Source: an uncultured Caulobacterales bacterium
GTDB taxonomy: Bacteria > Pseudomonadota > Alphaproteobacteria > Caulobacterales > Maricaulaceae
Reading direction: 5' to 3'
NCBI GenBank assembly: GCA_938009235.1
Contig: CALLIK010000009.1
Location: 1 to 64,000, forward strand
DNA length: 64,000 nt
This document shows positions 25,903 through 35,122 of the stretch, piece after piece (the stretch's first letter is position 1; each line of letters begins with the position of its first letter). A program made the translations under genes and the position numbers. Under the pieces are notes generated by a model. That model saw nothing but the letters and a program-made list of their open reading frames with translations. It ran no database searches and was not told the DNA's origin.

Positions 25903-27287
25903 ACCATCACCCTCGGATTCATGATCCCGTCCGGGTCTAGGGCGTTTTTGAGTGTTCGTAGGAGCTTCATTTTTACGGGTGAGGCGCGCTGCGCTAAGTC
26001 GTCGCGCTTCATAATGCCAATACCGTGTTCGGCGGAAATTGATCCGCCGAGCGCGTCAACAATGTCGAAAACAGGTTGGCTGAGGGCGTCCCAATTTGCG
26101 AGGAAGGCTTCGCGATCTGCGCCTTCGGGTTGGGCGATATTATAATGGATATTGCCATCGCCAAAATGCCCAAACCCAACAGGGCGGCAACCTGCCACGA
26201 CGTTCTGCATGGCTGCATTTGCACGTTCGAAAAACTCTGGAATTTTATCAATCGGCACTGTGATGTCGTGTTTAATAGACCCGCCGAGGAATTTCTGTCC
26301 CGCCGACATATGTTCACGAATGGATAGAATATCTGCGGCTTGTGTTTGATTGAGGGCGATAATGGCGTCTTTGACAGTGTTGTTTTCAATCGCCTTTCCG
26401 ATCACTGTTTCCGCTATGTTTAACCCCTCTTCGTCAGTCTCAACTTCCCAGTCACAGAGTAAGTACCACGGGTGATGTTCCGAAAAGGGGTCGCGGATAT
26501 TGTCGAAATTATCGACCACGGCACGGTATCCTATGGAGGGCATGACTTCGAACATTGCGAGTTTTCCACCCGCGCGAAACGGTTCCAGTAACGCTACGGC
26601 TGTCGCTGCGCTGTCTATCCCGATGAGGGCGCGTTGAATATATCCTGGCTTGGGGAATAGCTTTAATGTCGCGGCGGTGATGATGCCGAGTGTGCCTTCT
26701 GCACCCAAGAACAAACGGTTCAAATCATAGCCCGTATTGTCTTTGCGCAAGGACGTTAGGCCGTTGAAAATTGAGCCATCTGCCAAGACGGCTTCGACGC
26801 CAAAGACGAGTTCTTTTGTTGTGCCATATTTCAAAACATGGTTCCCGCCTGCATTGGTCGAGAGCACGCCCCCCACGGTGCAACTGCCTTGACTAGAGAG
26901 GGTCAGCGGGAATTTCCTGTCGGCAGCATCAGCCGCGTCTAGGACGGATTGCAAGGTCGCGCCAGCTTCTACGGTTATTGCATTGGCAGTTGGGTTGAGG
27001 TCTCGAACGGCCGTCATTTTTTTGAGACTTATGAGAACTTCACCTTGCGGGGTGTTCCCGCCGACGAGTCCTGTGTTCCCGCCTTGGGGCATAATCGGTA
27101 ATTTGTGGGCCGCGCATATTTTGACAGCGATGGAGACCTCGTCTGTCGTGCGTGGCGTGAGTAGGATTGGCGTTTTGCCGAAATATTTATCTCGCCATTC
27201 ACGCAAATGCGGATCGATCAAGTCTGGGTCTTGGGTCCATGCGCCAGCCGGCAGCGAGGTTTTTAATTTTTCAATGCCAGCGGTCAT
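25899..27287 (-). CDS. FAD-binding 2-hydroxyacid oxidase/dehydrogenase (GlcD / D-2-hydroxyglutarate type)
   Basis: A 462-aa flavoprotein of the FAD-linked C-terminal family. The FAD-binding PP-loop is PQGGNTGLVGGNTP; VLSTNAGGNHVLKYG and LGAEGTLGIITAATLKL complete the cofactor domain. GHFGDGNIHYNI and ISAEHGIGIMKR are the substrate-side metal/histidine motifs seen in D-lactate, glycolate and D-2-hydroxyglutarate dehydrogenases. The exact substrate cannot be fixed. The start overlaps the stop of the Sua5/YrdC gene by 4 bp. Confidence 0.93.
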   Translation of the reverse strand: MTAGIEKLKTSLPAGAWTQDPDLIDPHLREWRDKYFGKTPILLTPRTTDEVSIAVKICAAHKLPIMPQGGNTGLVGGNTPQGEVLISLKKMTAVRDLNPTANAITVEAGATLQSVLDAADAADRKFPLTLSSQGSCTVGGVLSTNAGGNHVLKYGTTKELVFGVEAVLADGSIFNGLTSLRKDNTGYDLNRLFLGAEGTLGIITAATLKLFPKPGYIQRALIGIDSAATAVALLEPFRAGGKLAMFEVMPSIGYRAVVDNFDNIRDPFSEHHPWYLLCDWEVETDEEGLNIAETVIGKAIENNTVKDAIIALNQTQAADILSIREHMSAGQKFLGGSIKHDITVPIDKIPEFFERANAAMQNVVAGCRPVGFGHFGDGNIHYNIAQPEGADREAFLANWDALSQPVFDIVDALGGSISAEHGIGIMKRDDLAQRASPVKMKLLRTLKNALDPDGIMNPRVMV

Positions 27288-27889
27288 GATGAAATATCCA
27301 ATTCGCCTTGGCGTAATGTATTTATCTTGCGTTCCAACACGCGAACGATTGTTGACGGCGCGCCAGACAACGCGGCCGTCGCCTCTAGGCCTATGATGGT
27401 AGGGTTTGCGATTGCGGCCACCGCGTCAGCATAGCTCACCGTATCGGCTTCGCCCGCGCGATTGGCGCTGGTCAGGGCGAGGGGGTGCGTCAGATGTTTG
27501 ACCCAGTCTGCATCGGGGCATCGCAAAGCGATGGTTTTTACGCCGCCACTGTCTCTCATGACACGAGAGTCTAGCACTCTGTCAGTTCTCGCGTTGATCA
27601 CCAATGTGAGAGAGCCAGGCCAAAAACGGTGTGCTAGATCACGGGAAGTTTCGTCAAAGAGGGCCAAACTTTCGGCTTGAGCTAGAGTTTTGACACATAC
27701 GGCTAAGGGTTTCGCAAAATCACGCCCCTTTAAGGCGTAAATTTTTGAAACCGCGTCAGCATTATCCGCACGTGCTGCGAGGCCGTAAACCGTTTCCGTT
27801 GGCAGAATAACAACGCCGCCCGACTCAAGGGCCGCCTCTATGTCAGGCCATTTATGTGCTGACTGGCTATGTGCTGAGATGGTCTTCAT
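27284..27889 (-). CDS. Threonylcarbamoyl-AMP synthase (Sua5/YrdC family)
   Basis: A 201-aa YrdC domain protein making threonylcarbamoyl-AMP for the t6A37 modification of ANN-decoding tRNAs. GGVVILPTETVYGLAARA near the N-terminus, KIYALKGRDFAKPLAVCV, FWPGSLTLVI, and LALTSANRAGEADTV are all family motifs. The extra Sua5 domain is absent, so it is the short type. It overlaps neighbours by 4 bp on both sides, making a tight three-gene unit with YceI and the flavoprotein. Confidence 0.93.
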   Translation of the reverse strand: MKTISAHSQSAHKWPDIEAALESGGVVILPTETVYGLAARADNADAVSKIYALKGRDFAKPLAVCVKTLAQAESLALFDETSRDLAHRFWPGSLTLVINARTDRVLDSRVMRDSGGVKTIALRCPDADWVKHLTHPLALTSANRAGEADTVSYADAVAAIANPTIIGLEATAALSGAPSTIVRVLERKINTLRQGELDISS

Positions 27890-28485
27890 TTCGCTTCGTT
27901 GAATTCCGCTTGGATACGCAATGTGATGTCATCACCAATGCCAAAATTAGTGAGATAGCTCATGCCCCAGTCTGATCGTTTGATCTGGCCCGTCGCGGAA
28001 AACCCTAATGTTGCACCAGAATGGCCAAAGCTCTTGCCTGACCCATTATAGGAAACGTCTAATGTGACGGGTTTTGTTATGCCGCGTAGGGTGAGGTCGC
28101 CTGTGACGGTGCCAGTGGAGTCTGTGGTTTTGGTGGCTGATGTAGATACAAAGCGAATTTCGCCATGCGTGTCGCCGTCAAAATACTTGCTGTCAGTCGC
28201 CAAAGTATCATCCCAGTCTGCATCGCCCGTCGAGACGCTAAGCGGGTCAATACGTATATCGACATGGCTGGCGGTTGGGTCCGTTGGGTTGAAATCAAGT
28301 GAGCCAGAGATGCCATCAAAACGTGCCGTGTAAAATGACAGACCTGAATGACTGATCGACCAATTGACCGACGCATGAGCGGGATCAAGGACATAAGCTC
28401 CTTCTGGAGCGACGGCGACATCAAGGGTCGGGGCCGTCACACATGCGCTCAGTATCAGTAGAAAAAGGAGGAAGATGCGTTTCAT
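27886..28485 (-). CDS. YceI family lipoprotein
   Basis: A 199-aa protein with a lipoprotein signal (LFLLILSAC, Cys at 15) and a YceI lipocalin-like beta-barrel: YVLDPAHASVNWSISHSGLS, then VTGDLTLRGITKPVTLDV and the IKRSDWGMSY segment. YceI proteins bind isoprenoid or other amphiphiles; the ligand is unknown here. It is the first gene of the minus-strand trio. Confidence 0.93.
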   Translation of the reverse strand: MKRIFLLFLLILSACVTAPTLDVAVAPEGAYVLDPAHASVNWSISHSGLSFYTARFDGISGSLDFNPTDPTASHVDIRIDPLSVSTGDADWDDTLATDSKYFDGDTHGEIRFVSTSATKTTDSTGTVTGDLTLRGITKPVTLDVSYNGSGKSFGHSGATLGFSATGQIKRSDWGMSYLTNFGIGDDITLRIQAEFNEAK

Positions 28486-28555
28486 GGCTTTATTCTAACT
28501 GTATTGGCGACAAAATATAGTTGAAAGCGCGGCGGTCCTGCCGCAAGGCGAAACA

Positions 28556-29350
28556 ATGTCAAAGCCTACAACTCAAAATAGCGCCAAAACCGCGCCTTCC
28601 GACAAAGCTACCCTTTCACGAGGTGAGTGGCTTTTGTCTGAGGGCAAGTTTTTCGCGAAATTAGCCGTCTTCATTATCGCATTTCTGACGCTCGTTTGGG
28701 GGCATTTCAAAATCCCGAGTGAAAGTATGCAGCCTACACTTGAAGTGGGTGATCATATATATGTGTCGAAATATGCCTATGGCTACTCGAAGCACTCCTT
28801 GCCGTATCTGCTACACAAGCTGCCTCTCCCCGAAGGGCGCATATTCTCTCGTCTGCCAAAACGCGGTGATGTCGTGGTGTTTCGTAATCACAAAACCGAA
28901 CTTGTAATGATCAAACGCGTTGTCGGTCTGCCTGGTGATAAGGTGCAAATGCGAAAGGGCCAATTATTCTTGAATGACGCGCCCGTTGGACGCGAGAAAA
29001 TTGAAGGCCGTCTTTACCGCGAACATGCATCACCACATCGCGTTAAAGCCGTTGATGTCTATACTCAGAGACTATCGGGGTCTGATGAGAGCTTTGTGAT
29101 TTATGAGCGTGACGACACCCATCTTCTTGACGTCACTACGGCCTTTATTGTGCCAGATGACACATTGTTCTTTATGGGTGATAATCGAGATAATTCAATC
29201 GACAGCCGCGATAACCGTCAGGGACCAGGTATGGTTCCGATGAATAATGTGATGGGCCGTGCAGACCGTATGATGTTTAGCTTTAATAGCTGTAACCGCG
29301 ACGAAGACCTTCACTGTCCCCCAAAGGGCCGTTGGATGGAAAAGCTTTAG
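28556..29350 (+). CDS. lepB: Signal peptidase I
   Basis: LepB (264 aa) cleaves Sec and Tat signal peptides on the periplasmic face. One membrane segment is at about 34-49. The catalytic Ser is in SESMQPTLEVGD (Ser57) and the general-base Lys in MIKRVVGLPGD (Lys120). MGDNRDNSIDSR is the conserved box E. It is the first gene of a plus-strand run to tlyA. Confidence 0.97.
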   Translation: MSKPTTQNSAKTAPSDKATLSRGEWLLSEGKFFAKLAVFIIAFLTLVWGHFKIPSESMQPTLEVGDHIYVSKYAYGYSKHSLPYLLHKLPLPEGRIFSRLPKRGDVVVFRNHKTELVMIKRVVGLPGDKVQMRKGQLFLNDAPVGREKIEGRLYREHASPHRVKAVDVYTQRLSGSDESFVIYERDDTHLLDVTTAFIVPDDTLFFMGDNRDNSIDSRDNRQGPGMVPMNNVMGRADRMMFSFNSCNRDEDLHCPPKGRWMEKL

Positions 29351-29413
29351 TCTGCTCTCGACCTCGGGGCTTGGCTAGCCTATCCGTAACGAAACTATTT
29401 TTGACGGTGAATC

Positions 29414-29650
29414 ATGTCCGAACGTAAAATTACTGAAATGAGTTTCGAAGATGCCTTGCAAGAGCTGGAAGGCATTGTGGGTCAGTTGGAGCGCGGAGAT
29501 GCGCCGCTGGAAAAGAGTATCACGATATACGAACGCGGTGCGGCGTTGAAAGCACATTGCGAAGGCAAGCTAAAAGACGCCCAAATGAAGGTCGATAAGA
29601 TTGTTCTGGACGGACAAGGTAATGCCGGCACAGCGCCATTTGATTCTTAG
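29414..29650 (+). CDS. xseB: Exodeoxyribonuclease VII small subunit
   Basis: XseB (78 aa) pairs with XseA to degrade single-stranded DNA. SFEDALQELEGIVGQLERGD and the LEKSITIYERGAALKAHCEG helix fit the family. It is commonly found beside ispA and dxs, as here (11 bp before ispA). Confidence 0.96.
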   Translation: MSERKITEMSFEDALQELEGIVGQLERGDAPLEKSITIYERGAALKAHCEGKLKDAQMKVDKIVLDGQGNAGTAPFDS

Positions 29651-29661
29651 GCGCGCCCAAG

Positions 29662-30573
29662 ATGTCACGCGCGACCCTTTCAAACGCTACAAATGCTGAT
29701 TTTCCAATGCGTCTGCGCGATGTGGCGGGACAGGTTGAAGCCCGTCTTGATGCGCTGCTGCCGAAGCCACACGGGCATCAATCCGTTATTTTTGAGGCGG
29801 CACGCTATGCGGCGCTGGGCGGCGGGAAACGTCTGCGGCCATTCCTAGTTGTTGAAACGGCGCGTATGTTGGGCGGCGATTTGAATGCAGCTTTAGATGT
29901 CGGATGTGCACTAGAATGTTTGCATGTTTACAGCCTCGTGCATGATGATCTGCCCTGTATGGATGATGATGATCTGCGCCGGGGAAAGCCGACGGTTCAC
30001 CGCGCCTATGATGACGCGATTGCAGTTTTGGCGGGCGATGCGCTGCTAACGCGGAGTTTCGGTATATTAGGCGACGCTAACCTAGAGCCTGCGATACAAG
30101 TCAAACTTATCACCGGACTCGCGGCTTCTGGCGGCATGTCGGGCATGATCGGCGGTCAGGTTGTTGATATCACGGTGGCCGAGGGCGAACGCGACGAAGC
30201 CTTGATCACAGAGCTGCAAGCTATGAAAACGGGCGCGTTGATCGACTATGCAGTGCGCGCGGGCGGTTATGTTGCGGGCGCGTCAGAGACAGAGCTTGCC
30301 GCGCTATCGTCTTATGCGCGCGATATGGGCCTCGCGTTTCAAATTCAGGACGATATCCTTGATGTCACGGGCGATGCGGAGACTGTGGGGAAAGCCGTGG
30401 GCAAAGATGCAAACCTTGGGAAAGCCACATTTGTATCAATTTTAGGCCTTGATGGTGCGCGAAAGCGGGCCAAAGAATTAGGTGAACGGGCTATGAATAG
30501 TCTTGAACCTTGGGATGAATCTGCGCAAACTTTGCGCGATACTGTGGACTTTGTGTTGGAGCGCAAGCACTAG
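29662..30573 (+). CDS. ispA: Polyprenyl synthetase, probably farnesyl diphosphate synthase
   Basis: A 303-aa trans-prenyltransferase condensing IPP with DMAPP/GPP. First aspartate-rich motif DDLPCMDDDD (about residues 94-103), second DDILDVTGD; GGKRLRP binds the pyrophosphate. Short-chain type by length and by the dxs/xseB context. Supplies isoprenoid precursors for quinones and undecaprenyl phosphate. Confidence 0.95.
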   Translation: MSRATLSNATNADFPMRLRDVAGQVEARLDALLPKPHGHQSVIFEAARYAALGGGKRLRPFLVVETARMLGGDLNAALDVGCALECLHVYSLVHDDLPCMDDDDLRRGKPTVHRAYDDAIAVLAGDALLTRSFGILGDANLEPAIQVKLITGLAASGGMSGMIGGQVVDITVAEGERDEALITELQAMKTGALIDYAVRAGGYVAGASETELAALSSYARDMGLAFQIQDDILDVTGDAETVGKAVGKDANLGKATFVSILGLDGARKRAKELGERAMNSLEPWDESAQTLRDTVDFVLERKH

Positions 30574-30633
30574 CGCCAATATAACAAGTCTGCCGCAACG
30601 AATGGAAATTACGGGGGTGACCCCGATATAGCT

Positions 30634-32544
30634 ATGACAAAAACGCCGCTACTAGATACAGTCAATATTCCAGCCGATATGAAGGGCTTTACGCGCGAGC
30701 AAATTAAGCAGCTCGCCGATGAAGTTCGCACGGAAGTTATCGACGCAGTCTCCGTAACAGGTGGACATTTAGGCGCGGGCTTGGGCGTGGTTGAATTAAC
30801 CGTCGCCATCCATGCCGTGTTCGATACGCCAGACGATAAATTGATCTGGGACGTTGGCCATCAATGTTACCCGCATAAAGTTCTAACAGGTCGCCGTGAC
30901 CGCATTCGCACGCTTCGTAAAGGCGGCGGATTGTCAGGCTTCACGAAACGCGCGGAGAGCGAATATGATCCGTTCGGCGCAGCGCATAGCTCGACCTCAA
31001 TTTCAGCAGGCGTAGGTTTCGCGACCGCCCGCGATTTAGACGGACGTGATAATCATATCATCTCTGTTATTGGCGATGGCTCGATTACCGCTGGCATGGC
31101 CTATGAAGCGATGAATAATGCAGGCGCAACTGATAGCCGTCAAATTGTGATTTTGAACGATAATGATATGTCTATCGCGCCGCCCGTTGGCGCCATGAGT
31201 CATCTGCTCTCGCGCACAGTCAGTAGCGGTGGATACCAAGCCCTACGCGGCGCAGCCAAATCAATGGTTGAAAACGCCCCGCGCAAGATCAAATCCACGG
31301 CCCGCAAAGCCGAAGAATATACACGCGGCATGTTCATGGGCGGAACGTGGTTCGAGGAGCTAGGGTTCTATTATGTCGGACCTGTTGATGGACATGACCT
31401 TGATGCGCTGATCCCAGTTTTGGAAAATGTCAAAAAAATGAAAGAGGGTCCTGTTCTCATTCATGTCGTGACGCAAAAGGGTAAAGGCTACGAGCCTGCC
31501 GAAAACTCTGCCGATAAATATCACGGCGTGAGCAAATTTAACGTTGTCACAGGCGAGCAATCCAAAGCCATAGCCAATGCGCCAAGCTACACCAAAGTCT
31601 TCGCAGAAAGCCTGATTTCAGAAGCTCGCAAAGACAACAAAATCGTCGGCATTACGGCGGCCATGCCAGGCGGAACGGGCATGAAGGAATTTGGCCAAGT
31701 CTTCCAAGAGCGTATGTTTGACGTTGGGATTGCCGAACAACATGCCGTGACATTTGCGGCAGGCATGGCGGCGGATGGATACAAGCCGTTCTGCGCGATT
31801 TACTCGACCTTCTTGCAACGCGGCTATGACCAAGTTGTCCATGATGTTGCGATTCAAAACTTACCTGTCCGTTTCGCGATGGACCGCGCAGGCCTCGTCG
31901 GGGCAGATGGTCCGACACATGCGGGCGCGTTCGATATCGCCTTTATGGGGTGCTTGCCGAACATGGTTTTGATGGCAGCGGCAGATGAAAATGATTTGGC
32001 GCGTATGGTCGCGACCGCTGTGGCGCGTGACGATGGCCCGACAGCGTTCCGTTATGCGCGCGGAGAATGCACGGGCGCTGGGATTGACCCTAATCCGCAA
32101 CCGCTCGAAATCGGCAAAGGCCGCGTCTTGCGCGAAGGCTCTAGCGTTGCGATTTTCTCATATGGCACACGACTCGGCGAAGCTTTGATTGCGGCAGATA
32201 AGTTAGATCAACTTGGTTTGTCTGCGACTGTTGCGGATGCACGTTTCGCGAAACCGCTCGACACAGAACTACTCTGCCGCCTCGCGGATGAGCATGAGGT
32301 CCTGATTACGATTGAAGAGGGCAGCGTTGGCGGCTTTGGCGCTTATTGTCTCCACGCGCTTGCGGATGCAGGCCGTTTGGACACAGGCGTTAAAATTCGC
32401 ACGATGACATTGCCAGACATCTTCATCGACCAAGACAGCCCCGCGATCATGTACCAACAAGCCAAGCTAGACGCAGACTCGATTGTCGAGAAGGTGTTTG
32501 AGGTTATCGGGCGTGATGTCGCGGATATGCAGGGACTGGCGTGA
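30634..32544 (+). CDS. dxs: 1-deoxy-D-xylulose-5-phosphate synthase
   Basis: DXS (636 aa) condenses pyruvate and glyceraldehyde-3-phosphate in the first step of the MEP pathway, using thiamine diphosphate. [17 protein letters not shown], the ThDP motif region [35 protein letters not shown] and [10 protein letters not shown] are typical. It lies with ispA, so early and late isoprenoid steps are encoded together. Its TGA overlaps the GTG start of the next gene by 4 bp. Confidence 0.97.
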   Translation: MTKTPLLDTVNIPADMKGFTREQIKQLADEVRTEVIDAVSVTGGHLGAGLGVVELTVAIHAVFDTPDDKLIWDVGHQCYPHKVLTGRRDRIRTLRKGGGLSGFTKRAESEYDPFGAAHSSTSISAGVGFATARDLDGRDNHIISVIGDGSITAGMAYEAMNNAGATDSRQIVILNDNDMSIAPPVGAMSHLLSRTVSSGGYQALRGAAKSMVENAPRKIKSTARKAEEYTRGMFMGGTWFEELGFYYVGPVDGHDLDALIPVLENVKKMKEGPVLIHVVTQKGKGYEPAENSADKYHGVSKFNVVTGEQSKAIANAPSYTKVFAESLISEARKDNKIVGITAAMPGGTGMKEFGQVFQERMFDVGIAEQHAVTFAAGMAADGYKPFCAIYSTFLQRGYDQVVHDVAIQNLPVRFAMDRAGLVGADGPTHAGAFDIAFMGCLPNMVLMAAADENDLARMVATAVARDDGPTAFRYARGECTGAGIDPNPQPLEIGKGRVLREGSSVAIFSYGTRLGEALIAADKLDQLGLSATVADARFAKPLDTELLCRLADEHEVLITIEEGSVGGFGAYCLHALADAGRLDTGVKIRTMTLPDIFIDQDSPAIMYQQAKLDADSIVEKVFEVIGRDVADMQGLA

Positions 32545-33194
32545 AAGTAGGTGAATTTGAACGCCGCGTTTACGAGTTAGGGACTGCAGCTTTATCTCAA
32601 GCCGTTACCCAATCTACCTTTTTAGACCCTGGGTTAGAACATAAAGCTCTATTGTGTTTGACCAGCGCGGTACAGGCCGCTGAATTAATCACTAAAGCTG
32701 CAATTATCGCTGTTGACCCATTGAAGGTTTTTACTCAGCCAAGCGCAGTTACTGACCAAAATGGAATTTTTGATCCAAATCTGATAAATTCAAAATCAAA
32801 TACGATTCAAGCTTCAAAAATCCCAAATATATACGAACAATTGACGGGCAAAAATTTCCCTAATGAGGGATTATTTCAAAAATGTTTGACTGTTCGCAAT
32901 CAACTTCAACATTTATATTACGACCCTAGCGAAGATTATCAAACGTTAGGTCTTCAGCTATGTTTTCAAGTTACGGATGGTATTCTTTTTTCGAACTTCA
33001 ATGATCATTCAGTTTATTATCATGAGGACATTTCGATCGGTACGCCTGATTATATTGTTGGAGCACTGGCAAGACGTGGAATAAAATTTAACGTTCCTAA
33101 AGGCATGGAACTTAGAGAGCTAGGCGTCGATGGCGTTTGTGAGGGCTCTTCTAAATCATACAAAAATTGGCTTATTGCGGAAATGAACTCATGA
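32541..33194 (+). CDS. Unknown protein with a HEPN-like R-x4-H motif
   Basis: A 217-aa protein that I cannot assign firmly. Helical N-terminal half: [20 protein letters not shown] (39-58) resembles the first helices of HEPN proteins, and [12 protein letters not shown] places Arg119-Asn120 and His124, the R-x4-6-H signature of HEPN ribonuclease or tRNA-binding domains. No adjacent MNT nucleotidyltransferase is present. The DNA is AT-richer than dxs and tlyA on either side. The start is GTG overlapping the dxs stop; the stop overlaps an ATG opening a broken tlyA copy. Acquisition by transfer is inferred. Confidence 0.6.
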   Translation: MKVGEFERRVYELGTAALSQAVTQSTFLDPGLEHKALLCLTSAVQAAELITKAAIIAVDPLKVFTQPSAVTDQNGIFDPNLINSKSNTIQASKIPNIYEQLTGKNFPNEGLFQKCLTVRNQLQHLYYDPSEDYQTLGLQLCFQVTDGILFSNFNDHSVYYHEDISIGTPDYIVGALARRGIKFNVPKGMELRELGVDGVCEGSSKSYKNWLIAEMNS

Positions 33195-33283
33195 AAGGTG
33201 ACCAATACCTTACTTCCAACGGCCTTTATGTTTCTCGTGCTTGCGCGTAGGCGGTGATTAAGTCTGGCATGATGATTGTAGAC
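33191..33283 (+). pseudogene. Decayed 5' fragment of a second tlyA
   Basis: Thirty-one codons align without a gap to the first 31 codons of the intact tlyA at 33414; by hand count about 72 of 93 bases agree. Encoded [19 protein letters not shown] is followed by an in-frame TAG at codon 20. Many differences are at third positions, so it came from a diverged homologue, not a fresh duplication. Resemblance fades after 33283, and 33284-33413 holds nothing recognisable. Confidence 0.8.
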
Positions 33284-33413
33284 GTCGCATAAATACAGAG
33301 CTTGGCGTAGCTGGCCTTTATCGCGTGCTCTGCGCTGCATTATATTTGCTGCTTTCATAGTGTCGTCTGTTTCGGCTACATGCGCCTAACTTTTAATCAC
33401 CTTGAGATACGCC

Positions 33414-34190
33414 ATGCGCGCTGACCAATATCTGACGTCCAACGGCCATTACGACTCCCGCGCTCGCGCGCAGGCGGCGATTAAGGCTGGTATGGTGACT
33501 GTGGACGGAGAAGTCCTCAAGAAGTCCTCTGTGAAGATCAGAGAGGGCGCAGTTGTCGTCGCCGAGCATGAACATCCGTGGGTGTCGCGCGGCGGTATAA
33601 AGCTCGCGCACGCCCTAGAGGTTTTTGGTGTGGACCCAACAGGCCGAACGGCGCTGGATGTGGGCTCGTCTACGGGCGGGTTCTCTCATGTGCTCGTCAC
33701 GAAAGGTATCGACAAAGTCTATGCCGTCGATGTGGGACACGGACAGTTACACATCAGCCTGCATGATGAGCCTAAAATTATCTCTATGGAGAGCCAAGAT
33801 GCGCGCACTTTGGCGGCTGAGGATTTCGACCCCATTCCCGATCTGATCGTCTGTGATGCGAGTTTTATTTCTGCGATGAAAGTTCTGGAAACGCCGCTGA
33901 GTTTGGTCGCGCTAGGGTCCGAGCTGATCACGCTCGTGAAGCCGCAATTCGAAGTCGGTAAAATTAACTTGGGACGCGGCGGGATTGTGAAATCCGAAGA
34001 GTTAGGTCTGCGCGCGCTCGATATTGTGCGCCATTGGATGCAAGAGCAGGGATGGAAGACCCTCGATACGGTTGTCTCGCCAATCAAAGGCGGAACGGGG
34101 AATACGGAATATCTGCTGCATGCTGTGCGGGAAGATGGTCTCCCCAAAGTAGAAACCCCGCCGAGTCGGCAGGGTTTCGAAGATACGTAA
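33414..34190 (+). CDS. tlyA: TlyA family rRNA methyltransferase
   Basis: A 258-aa protein with an N-terminal S4 RNA-binding domain (ADQYLTSNGHYDSRARAQAA) and an FtsJ-like methyltransferase domain: GRTALDVGSSTGGFSHVL is the SAM-binding loop, and DLIVCDASFIS and LVKPQFEVG are later motifs. TlyA methylates ribose 2'-OH in 16S/23S rRNA in known cases. ATG 33414 is preferred to an in-frame TTG at 33402. In the usual order it would follow dxs directly. Confidence 0.93.
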   Translation: MRADQYLTSNGHYDSRARAQAAIKAGMVTVDGEVLKKSSVKIREGAVVVAEHEHPWVSRGGIKLAHALEVFGVDPTGRTALDVGSSTGGFSHVLVTKGIDKVYAVDVGHGQLHISLHDEPKIISMESQDARTLAAEDFDPIPDLIVCDASFISAMKVLETPLSLVALGSELITLVKPQFEVGKINLGRGGIVKSEELGLRALDIVRHWMQEQGWKTLDTVVSPIKGGTGNTEYLLHAVREDGLPKVETPPSRQGFEDT

Positions 34191-34205
34191 TTATATTAAG
34201 TCAGC

Positions 34206-34877
34206 CTAGTGACGGTGACTTCTATTGTTGCAGGTACGGCTATTATGTCGATTGCGAGTATTGTAGCTACGAGACCTATTCGTGTTTCTCGTGTTCCCAA
34301 AACCTAAGCTTCCCAGATTGATGCTGATGGCTGTACGTGGCCTGCTGTAAACGGGGTAACTAGGCGCATAGTAAGGTGTTTCAGAACTATAGGTCGTCGT
34401 CTGATATGTCGTTTGCGGGTAACTAGAATAGACCGGCTGCTGATATACAGGTTGCTGATAATATCTGGCTTGGTTTCCACCCGCATAGGCTCCGTTTGAT
34501 CTAACAGGTTGGGAATAGCCCGTTTGCTGATTGTAATATCCATCGTTTGAATATCCGCTATTGCTATAACCAGCGTTGGAATAGCCCGAGCGATTGGAGT
34601 TTCCGTCGCCCGCAATAGCTGCGCCTGCGACGCCGCCTAGGACTGCGCCGAGAACTGAACCTTCAGTTCGTGCGCCGTTTCCAGCGAGCTGGCTGCCTAA
34701 AACGCCGCCTGCAATCGCGCCGATGCCAGCACCAAGGATTTGGTTGCCGCCGCTATTGCTGCTGCTTTGGTGGCTATGGGCATAGCCATTGTCGTGCGCA
34801 GTTGCGGGTGCGGCAAATGCGATTGTTGTTGCGGCCATCGTCACGACGGCTGTTTTGAGTGTAAATGTAAGGCGCAT
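34206..34877 (-). CDS. Glycine-zipper envelope protein with Tyr/Ser/Asn-rich tail
   Basis: A 223-aa exported protein: signal peptide to about residue 27 (IAFAAPATA), then a glycine-zipper segment (GAGIGAIAGGVLGSQLAGNG and the following GSVLGAVLGGVAGAAIAG) typical of 17-kDa surface antigen/glycine zipper 2TM proteins. The rest is low complexity, rich in Tyr, Asn, Gln and Ser, ending basic. Such zippers insert in or line the outer membrane; the role is unknown. It is the first of three related genes on this strand. Confidence 0.88.
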   Translation of the reverse strand: MRLTFTLKTAVVTMAATTIAFAAPATAHDNGYAHSHQSSSNSGGNQILGAGIGAIAGGVLGSQLAGNGARTEGSVLGAVLGGVAGAAIAGDGNSNRSGYSNAGYSNSGYSNDGYYNQQTGYSQPVRSNGAYAGGNQARYYQQPVYQQPVYSSYPQTTYQTTTYSSETPYYAPSYPVYSRPRTAISINLGSLGFGNTRNTNRSRSYNTRNRHNSRTCNNRSHRH

Positions 34878-35026
34878 GAAGGGTCCTTTCTTCAGGTGAA
34901 CAAATATCAGTACCTATCTCCCTACAGATAGTAATATGTACCAATGCTGAAACTATGCCTGAGATCCCCCCTTTTAAAAGTAAACAATCCGTTACTTACT
35001 CGTCATGATTGCATCTCTTAAAAAGC

Positions 35027-35064
35027 GAAACGTTCCACCTTTTGACAGGTGGAACGTTTCTTTT
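35027..35064. terminator. Strong hairpin terminator, 14-bp stem
   Basis: GAAACGTTCCACCT and AGGTGGAACGTTTC pair perfectly around TTTGAC. T-runs occur on both sides (GCTTTTT on the minus strand). It lies downstream of the minus-strand gene ending at 35123 and should end its transcript. Confidence 0.9.
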
Positions 35065-35122
35065 CGAAGGAGAACGTGTGGGGCGTCCGCCCTACGAACC
35101 TCTTAGGTAACTGTGGGTCTGG

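Noticed and set aside
33284..33413. Remaining tlyA homology beyond the first 31 codons
   Set aside because: The match drops away after 33283, so the rest is treated as unexplained spacer.
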